Below, piece by piece: positions 23,329-32,300 of a stretch of 44,045 nt of DNA. The translations under genes and the position numbers were made by a program. Each line of letters begins with the position of its first letter. The first letter of the stretch is position 1. The DNA comes from an uncultured Clostridia bacterium (GTDB lineage: Bacteria; Bacillota; Clostridia; Christensenellales; Borkfalkiaceae): NCBI GenBank assembly GCA_947625385.1, contig CANQOB010000013.1, positions 1-44,045 on the forward strand, in the 5' to 3' direction. The notes under the pieces are model-generated. The model was given only the letters and a program-made list of their open reading frames with translations. It searched no databases and was not told the DNA's origin.

Positions 23329-26300
23329 ATGAAAAAGAAATGGATCGCTGCCGCAGCTGTATTTCTCTTCGGAGCGCTTGCGCTCTGCTTCGGCTGTGCG
23401 ACGGATGTCGCCGCAGAGAAGAGGACGGTCACTTTCCGGAACGGAGACGAGGTGTTTGCGGAGCAGGAAGTCACGCTCGGCGAAAAATACTCCTTCCCCG
23501 ACGAGACGCCCTCGCGCGAGCAGCCCGACGACGAACACCGCTATACGTTCGTCGGCTGGACGCTGGACGCAAATTACTATGAATACCGCAGCGAACTCAT
23601 CGAGGCGCCCGAAGAGGTGTATGCCGACCTCTCCGTGTATGCCGTTTTCCGCTTGGAGATCATCGACGGCAACACGGGGGACAACACGGACATCCCTTAC
23701 CGCGTGGAGTTCCGCATGCCGCGCGGCGAGGATTTCGGCGAGCAGTCGGGCGTCCTCCTCGAAGAGCAGACGGTCTACCGTCACGGCGACGCAACGATTC
23801 CCGACCCCGATGATATGCCGGTCATCAAGGGCTATCACTTCACGGGAAAATGGGAGGGCGGCTCGCTGACGGACGTCCGCGGGCACAGGCGCGTCACAGC
23901 CGTCTATGAGAAGAATATCTACAAGTATGTCTGGCACTATCTCGACCAAACGGTCGAGAGGGAAGCCGAATACCGCGAGAAGATCGACCTCACGCAGACG
24001 CCTGAGGCGGACAGCGCCTTCAAGTTCGAAGGCTGGTTCACCGACAGCGACCGCAAAACTCCCGCGACCCTCACGGAGATGCCCGACGGCGATGTGCATC
24101 TCTATGCCAAGCACACCGTCGATTTTTCCGTCGTGACCGTGTCCAAAGAGGGCAATATGGTCTACGGCGACCCCGCGAACAACCTGTTCATCGCGGGTCT
24201 CAAAGAGGCGGAGGGTTTAGAGTATTCTTTCCGCTGGACGGTGAACGGCTCGGCGGGGGATGTGACGGTAAACAGCTCGTATCCCTTGAAGGATGCAGGG
24301 ACGTACCATGTCGCCGTCCATGTCTTTGCGAACTATAAAGACGGCGTCCTCACCGACGAAGGGGATGCGTCGGTCGACGGAGACAAACAGTCCACCGTGT
24401 TCGAGATCGTTTTGGAACAGGCGACGCTCACGGCGGAACTTTCGATCTCGTCCCATTCCGTCGTCTACGGAAGCCCCGTCCCGCAAGCAACGATCACATA
24501 TTCTGGCTTTATGTTCGGGGAAACGGCGGAAAGCGTCGGCGTCCGCGAAGATTTCGTCTACCTTCAAGACGGCGAGGAGGCGGGACCGCAGTTCCATGTC
24601 GGCACCTATTCGGTGGAAGCGCGCCCGCATGCCCTCCGGAACTACAAGTTTGCGCCGATCGAACAGCCCGCCTTCGAGGTCACGAAGAAGCAGCTCGATG
24701 TCTCCGTGTCCTTTGCGGGCGGCGTCTACGGCGTCGAATTTGCCCCGACGTTCGCGTTCGAGGGCTTCGAATATGAAGAGAGCGAAAACGTCCTCGGGGA
24801 GCATTGGTTCACGGAGGGCGCGGAAAGGCTCGTCGGCGGCGAACGCCTCAACGCGGGCGCGCACAGCGTCAAACTCTTCGGATTTGCCTCGGACGACTAC
24901 GACGTCCGCCTTCCCGCGGAGGAGACGCACTTCACGATCGACAAGCGCACGGCGAGCGCGACGCTCTCCGCAGAGGGCGGTATCTACGGCGTCTCGCCCG
25001 AGCTCGGCTATGCGTTCGACAACGTGCTCGACGACGACAAGGGAAAATTCACGCCCGCATACTCCTTTGCCCGCGAAGGGACGGCGTATCCGGATACGGC
25101 GCGCTTTATCGTCGGCAACTATACCGTGACGGCGACCTTCACCGAGGAGGGGAGCGACAACTATGCGCCGCTCACGGTGACGGGGACGCACTTTACGATC
25201 ACGAAAAAGGCGCTCACGGTCGGCGTCTCTGTCCGTGAGAGCTATCTCTACGGCGAGACGGTCTCTCCCTCCCTCGTGTTCCGTGCGGAGGAATTCGCCT
25301 TCGACGAAAACGAAAGGACCCCCGGGTTTCTGACGGGCACGCTGCGCTATATTTACCGCACTGCCGCCGCGCCCGAAGCGGAGTACTCTTCCCCCCGCCA
25401 TGTCGTGGACAGCTACACCGTAGAGGCGTCGGGCTACGATTCCGCAAACTATGCGCTCTCCTTCCCCAAGACTTCTTTCGAGGTGACGCAGAAGGCGCTC
25501 ACCCTCACCGTGCATCTCCAATCGGATTCGCTGCTCTACGGCGAGCGTCCCGCACCCGCCTCCGCGTTTGCCGCTTTGAACGGCGTGGAGTATAACGGAT
25601 TTATCGCGGGCGAGACGCCGAACACCGTGTTCGGCAATAAGCTTCCGACGATCTCCTATCAGTCGGAGAGCGGGGAGCCGCAGAGCGAATTCCATGCGGG
25701 CAGCTATGTCGCGACCACGGGCGCGGAACTGCGCAACTATGCCGTGAGCGTCGTTCCCGCACGGTTCACGGTGAGACCGCGCACCCTGTATGTGGGCATC
25801 TCGCTCGTGAAAGCCGCCCTCGTTTACGGAGAAAAGCCGCAGGCGTCGGTCGTCTACACGCATGCGGGGTACGACGGCTTCCTCGAAGGCGAACAGTCGC
25901 TCGCCGCGGGCGCCTATCTCGAATACAGCGGCGCAGAGACCTATACGCAGAGCACGCTCTCGGACAGCGCGACCAAGATGATCGCGGGCAGTTATGCACT
26001 CTCCGTAAAGGGAATCCCCGCGCTTGATGACTATACGCTCACCTATCAGCAGGGCGTGACGGTCTCCGTCGCCCGCCGCGCGCTCACCGTCACCCTCACC
26101 GAGGGGAGCGGCGTCTACACCTACGGCGACACGCCGAAGGTCACCGTAACGTTCGGCGCATTCGCCTACGATGAGGATGAGACCTCGCTGTTCGGCGAAA
26201 GGGCGAGCACGATCCTCTACTTCAAGGACGGCGCTGCGGAGCAATATGCCGTGAAGAAGTACTTCGACGCGGGCAGTTATACGGCGACGCTCCAAGGACT

Positions 26301-29300
26301 CGAAAACGCGAACTACACCGTTGACGTCAAGGACGCTTCCTTCACCGTCAACAAGAAACTCCTCACCGTCACCGTGACGGCGGGCGGCTTCACCTACGGC
26401 GACCAAGACCGCCCCGCGCCCGCGCTCGGCTACAATGGGTTTGTTCCCGAGGAGGATGAGAACGTCCTCGGCGGCGAGCCCGTCTATACCTACCTGCGCG
26501 CTCGGGAGGATTACAGCGACAGACCGTACTTCGACGCGGGCAGCTACACCGTCTCCGTCAAGGGCTATTCCTCCGACAATTATCAGATCGAATATCAAAG
26601 CGGCAACTTCACCGTTGCAAGGCGCACCGCGGTCGCGACGCTTTCCGCACAGGGCGGCACCTACGGCGATACGCCCGCAGTGAGCTATTCCGCCCCCGCG
26701 GTCCTTGCGCGCGACCTCGACGGCTTCGGTTTCCGCTATACTTATACCTTCTCCCGCACGTCCAACGGCGGAAAGACGGAATACACCCCCGCAAACTATG
26801 CGCACTATCAGGCGGGCTGGTATCAGGTGACGCTCACCTACACGGCGAATGACAACTACACGTTCTCCGTGCGCTCTGCGACCTTCCGGATAGAAAAGAA
26901 ACCGCTCACCGTCGGCGTGGACGGCGTGGACGGCTCCTATGTCTATGGCAACGTGCCGTCGCCCGAACTCACCTTCCGCGGATTTGTGGGGGACGAGGGC
27001 GAATCGCAATTCACAGCCCGCCCCGAAGAGCCGTTCACCTATTACGAGGAAAGCGGTCGGAGCACGAATGTCCGCAACTTCCCCGTCGGGAGCTATTCCG
27101 TCGGCGCAACGGAGGGCTACACGGCGGACAACTACACCGTTTCGTCCGAAGAAAAGACGCCTTTCCGTGTCACGAAAGCCGACCTCACCGTCACCGTCAA
27201 GGCGGAGGACATCGTATACGGCGGCACGCCGAATCCCACCGTCTCTTATAGCCCGTTTGCCTTCGGGGAGGACGCCCGCGTTCTCAAAGGGAGCGCAAAC
27301 TATACCTATTTCCTCGGAGAAGCGCAAAAGGACGGCTTGCTCCATGCGGGCAAATACACCGTCAAGGTCGACGGCTTCACGTCGGCGAACTATGACATCC
27401 GCTATGTGAGCGGCAATTTCACCGTTGCGCAGAAACAGCTCACCGTCTCGGCTACCGTCGCAAACATCACCTACGGCGAGGAGCCTGTTCCGTCCGTAAC
27501 GTACCGCGGACTCATCCCCGGGGAAAGCGCCGACGACCTTCAAGGCGAACTCGTCTGCACCTATTCCGACGCGAAGAACAGCAAGGGCTTCCTCCGCGCG
27601 GGAGAACATACCCTCACGCTTTCCGGCTATCTGTCGGACGACTATGCGATCTCCTACGAGACCGCGACGTTCCGCGTCTCGCCCAAGCCCATCACCGTCT
27701 CCGTGACCGACGAAAACAATTTTGCGGACTCTATCTATGACGGAAGCCGCAAGCTCGGACTTTCGAGCACGGTCGAAGGGCTCGTGGACGGGGATACGGT
27801 CGAAGGGCTCGGAAGCCTTCGCTATGTCCTCAAAGGCACGCGCAACCCGAGCGCAGACGTCAACGGCGTGCTGCATGCCGACAGTTATACATTCACCGCG
27901 AGCGGCTATTCTTCGGAAGATTACACCGTTTCCTACGTCTATGGGACGGAGAGAAGGGACGAGGTCTCCTTCACCGTCTCTCCGACCGAAGTCCGGCTGT
28001 CCCTCAAAGACGGTTGGAGCGTCTACGGCGACGACACCGAGGGCGAATGGCTCACCGCAACGGGCTCTGTCTACAACGAAGAGCTCACATTCACGACGTC
28101 GATCGACAAGGACGGCACGACCTATACGGGCAAGGATCTCTATCTCCCTTGCGGCAAGTACACCGTGACCGTTTCGTATGATGTCAATCCCGACTACCGC
28201 GTCACTTCGGAGGGCGCAGAGCTCGAAGGCAGCGTTTCCGTCACCTTCACGGTCGCGCCGAAGAGCGTCAGGATCTCCGCTTCCGGCACCCAGCCGTGGG
28301 CGAAGAGGAGCGATTGGGCGTATGTTCCCACGCTCGACGACGATCGTTTCGTCCTCACGGGCACCATTGTCCTCAATAATCCCGCAGGGCTCGACGCCAA
28401 GGACTATCATGCAGACAGCGTGGGGGATGTGTTCGTGTGGCAGACCCCCTGCAAGATCACGCTCAAAGACAGCTCCGTCGAAGTGACGGACAACTTCACG
28501 TTCACCTATGCGTTCAACCTTACATTGAGCAATTCCGACTTCCGCATCGAGAAGCCCTCCGAAAGCACCGTCTCTTATGACAGCAGGGAGCATTCCTTCC
28601 AAGTCACGGCAACGGCGGAAGGCGTCGATACGAAGGACATCACGATCGAATACAAGACGGAAGAAGAAGGCGTATACAGCGCCTCCGTGCCCGCATTTAT
28701 CAACGCCGGCACGTACACCGTCTATTTCAAGGTGACAGCCGACAACTGCAAACCCGAAGAGGGGAACTTTACGGTCACGGTCAACAGAGCGACTCCCGAC
28801 CTCAAAGCCGCTACGGACAGCTCCGTCTATGTCTACAACAAGAGCACGCATCTCACCGAGGAGACGGTGCGAGGCGCCGTCATCCGTGGCAACGTGTATC
28901 ACGATGCGACCGTCGAGTACAGCCTCGACGCTTTGGGCTTCGGCGCGTTCCCGCAGGTCACGGACGCGGGCAGCTACACGATCACCGTCAAGGTCTCGGG
29001 CGACAACTACAACGAGAAGTCGGAGACGTACAGCTTCGTCATTGCCAAGGCGACGGTCGAAGTGCCCGAGATCGCGCACAAGACGTATAACAAAGAGCCG
29101 CAAAAGGCGGACGTAGACACGGAAAACGCGCTCTACACCGTCAGGAAGAACGACGGCGGCACCGCCGCAGGCAGCTACGACGTCGTGCTCGCGCTCACCG
29201 ACGGCTCCAACTACAAGTGGGCGGGACATGACGACGATGAGGAGAGCGCAGTGCTCACGCTGACATTTGTCATCGACAAGGCGACCCTCGACATGGGTAG

Positions 29301-32300
29301 CGTCAAGTGGAATTACGTCGAGGGCGCATTCACCTACGACAAGACTGCGCACAGCGTCGCGCTCACGGGACTTCCCGAAGAGGGCGACATTGAGGTCGTC
29401 TATCAACAGGAGAGCGGGACTGCCGCGGGCGAGTATCACGCCGTCGCGACCCTCACCTATGACGACACGAACTACAACGACATCACGACCGAATGGACGC
29501 TCACCTGGAACATCGCCAAGGCAAACTACACCGTGAGCGCCGTGACGGATGATGCGGGCTACACATACAACGGTGCCGCACAGGGGCGCACTGCGGAAGC
29601 CCTCAAAGCGCTCATCGAGGCGCTCGAAGGGGACGAGTTCGAAGTCAAGTTCGTCGGCAACAATCAGTTCACCGGCGCGGGCGACCACCCCGTCAAGTAC
29701 ACCGTTACGGGCAACAGCAACTATCACGACATCGAAGAGGGCACCTACACCGTGAAGATCGCCCAAGCCCAAGCCGCGATCGACACGAGCGCGATCACCT
29801 TCGGCGACCTTGCAAAGAACGATGAGTACACGTACAGCGCGACCTACAAGGGCGCGGCGTACACCGTCGACTGGAAAGCGGCGAAGCCCGCCGACGACTT
29901 CCACGGCACCCTCACGAAAGAGCACATTCATGTTGTGGGCGCAAGCTCCTTCACGAACTATCGAGACGGCGGCTACACCATCACGCTCACCATCGACGGC
30001 ACCGACAACTACAAGGGCGCGTCGCTCACCTATACGGTCAACATCAACAAGGCGACGCCCGTTGTGTCGGAGGGAGACGGCTCTTTCACCTACGACACGC
30101 ACGACAAGAAGGACGAGATCGCACAGAACTTCACCGCTACGGGCGTGTTCGGCGACGATTACACCGTCAAATACAGACTCGCCGAGGGCGAATGGCAGGA
30201 TAGCCTCCCCGCGATCACGAACGCGGGCACCTATCAGATCGGCGTGCAGATCTCGGGCGCGAACTACGAGACGGTCGAAGAGAGCTTCTCCGTCACGGTC
30301 GCAAAGGCCGAATTCAACACGGAGAGCGTCACCGATCCCGCAGCGGTCACCTACAACGGCAAGCCGCAGGGACGCACGCTCGACGAATTGAAGAGGCTCG
30401 TGACTGCGCTCGGCAGCGACGGGTTCGAAGTCACCTTCGAGGGCGAAGGGCAGTTCACCGACGCGGGCGAGCACACCGTCACGTACAAGGTCTCCGGCAA
30501 CGACAATTATGCGGAAAAGACGGGCACCTACACCGTCAACATCAACAAGGCGCAGGCGCAGCTCGACGTTGCGGGAATTACGACGGAATACACCTTCACC
30601 GCGGCTGAGCAGTCCGTCAACCTCAGTGCGGCAAAGGCGACGAGCGGTATCGTCGGCGCAGACGGCTACGGCGAAATTACGTTCGAGAAGGACGGGACGC
30701 TCATCACCGAGTTCAAGTTCACGAACGTCGGCGAGGGCAATGGCGTCACAATTACGGTGAAACTTGCCGACGGCAAGAACTTCACGGGGACGGAGGAGAC
30801 GATCACCCTCACCGTCGCCAAGGCAAATTATACCGTCAACGCGCCCGCGCAGAACTATGATTACGACGCGACCGAGCACGGCGAGGCGATCACCGTTTCG
30901 GGTCTCGCGGGAGACGCGCTCCAAGCGGGCGACTACACCGTCACCTACAACGGCGAAAAGAGCGTCGCAAAGTACAAGAATTATCAAGACGGCGGTTACA
31001 CCGTGCAGTATGCGGTCAGCGCGTCCAAGAACTACAACGCGGCGAACGGCAGCTACAAAATCACTATCAACAAGGCGAAACCGACCCTCGATGGCTTTAC
31101 GGACGAGAAGTCCTATACCTACGACAAAGATACCGAAACGCAGGTCGACGAGACGACGGTGCGCAGTGCGGTCGTCAAGGACAACGTCTTTGGCGACGAG
31201 ACCGTCGAGTACAGCCTCACGGGGTCTGCTTTCGGCGCGTTCCCGAACATCAAGAATGCGGGCAGCTACACGATCACGGTCAGGGTCTCGGGCGACAACT
31301 ACGAGACGAGGACGGCGACGTACACCCTCACAGTCGCAAGAAAGACCGTCACGGTGGAAAAGCTCACCGATATTGAAACGACCTACGACGGCAAACCGCA
31401 TAACCATGAGGTCAACGTCAATTTGGACGGCGACACGAGAGAAAACGTGGTGCAGGATATCAACTACGTTTACTCTGTGGGTGGCTCGGGCGTAGAAGAG
31501 ACGCCCAACTTTACGGATGTCGGCACCTATTCGGTCACCGTCACCGTCACGCCTACCTCGAACTACACGTTCGGCGACGGCATCGTATTCTCCACAAATT
31601 ACACCGTCACCATCAACAAGGCGCAGGCAGTCATCGACACTTCCGATATCGACTTCGGCGAACTTACGGGAGAGGGCGACGCGCGCTCCGCGACCTATAA
31701 GGGCACGCCGTACACCGTCGACTGGACGGCGGCGAAGCCTGCCGACGACTTCAACGGCACCCTCACGGAAGAAATTCAAGTCAGCGGTGACAGCTCCTTC
31801 ACGGACGCCAACACCTACACCGTCACGCTCACGCTCGCAGGTAACGACAACTATGAGGGCGACACGAAAGTGTTCACGATCACGATCGACAAGGCAAAGG
31901 CGGTCATCGACACGAGCGCGATCACTTTCGGCGACCTTGTAAAGGGCGGCGATGAGTATACGTACAGCGCGACCTATCGCGGCACGCCGTACCCCGTCGA
32001 TTGGAGCAAGGCGACTTCCAACTTCGGGACCGTCACATTCAACGAGACGGAGATCAAGAACGCCGCCACCTACACCGTCACCCTGTCCGTTGCAGAGACC
32101 CCCAACTACGAGGGTGATACGAAGGAATTCACGATCACGATCAACAAGGCAAAGGCGGTTGCGCCCGACGAGAAGCCGACGAAGATCGAGGATGTGCTTC
32201 GCGCCAAGGGCAAGACGCTCGGCGAGGTCGAACTTTCTGCTCCTTACTTCTGGGTGAATGCAGGGGAGGAGCTCGGAGTTCAGCCGAGCAGAACGGCGCA

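Noticed and set aside
24160-32160. A CRISPR array or tandem satellite because of the dense periodic repeats
   Set aside because: The period is 200-300 bases, an open reading frame is kept throughout, and repeats encode similar protein units without short identical direct repeats and unique spacers.
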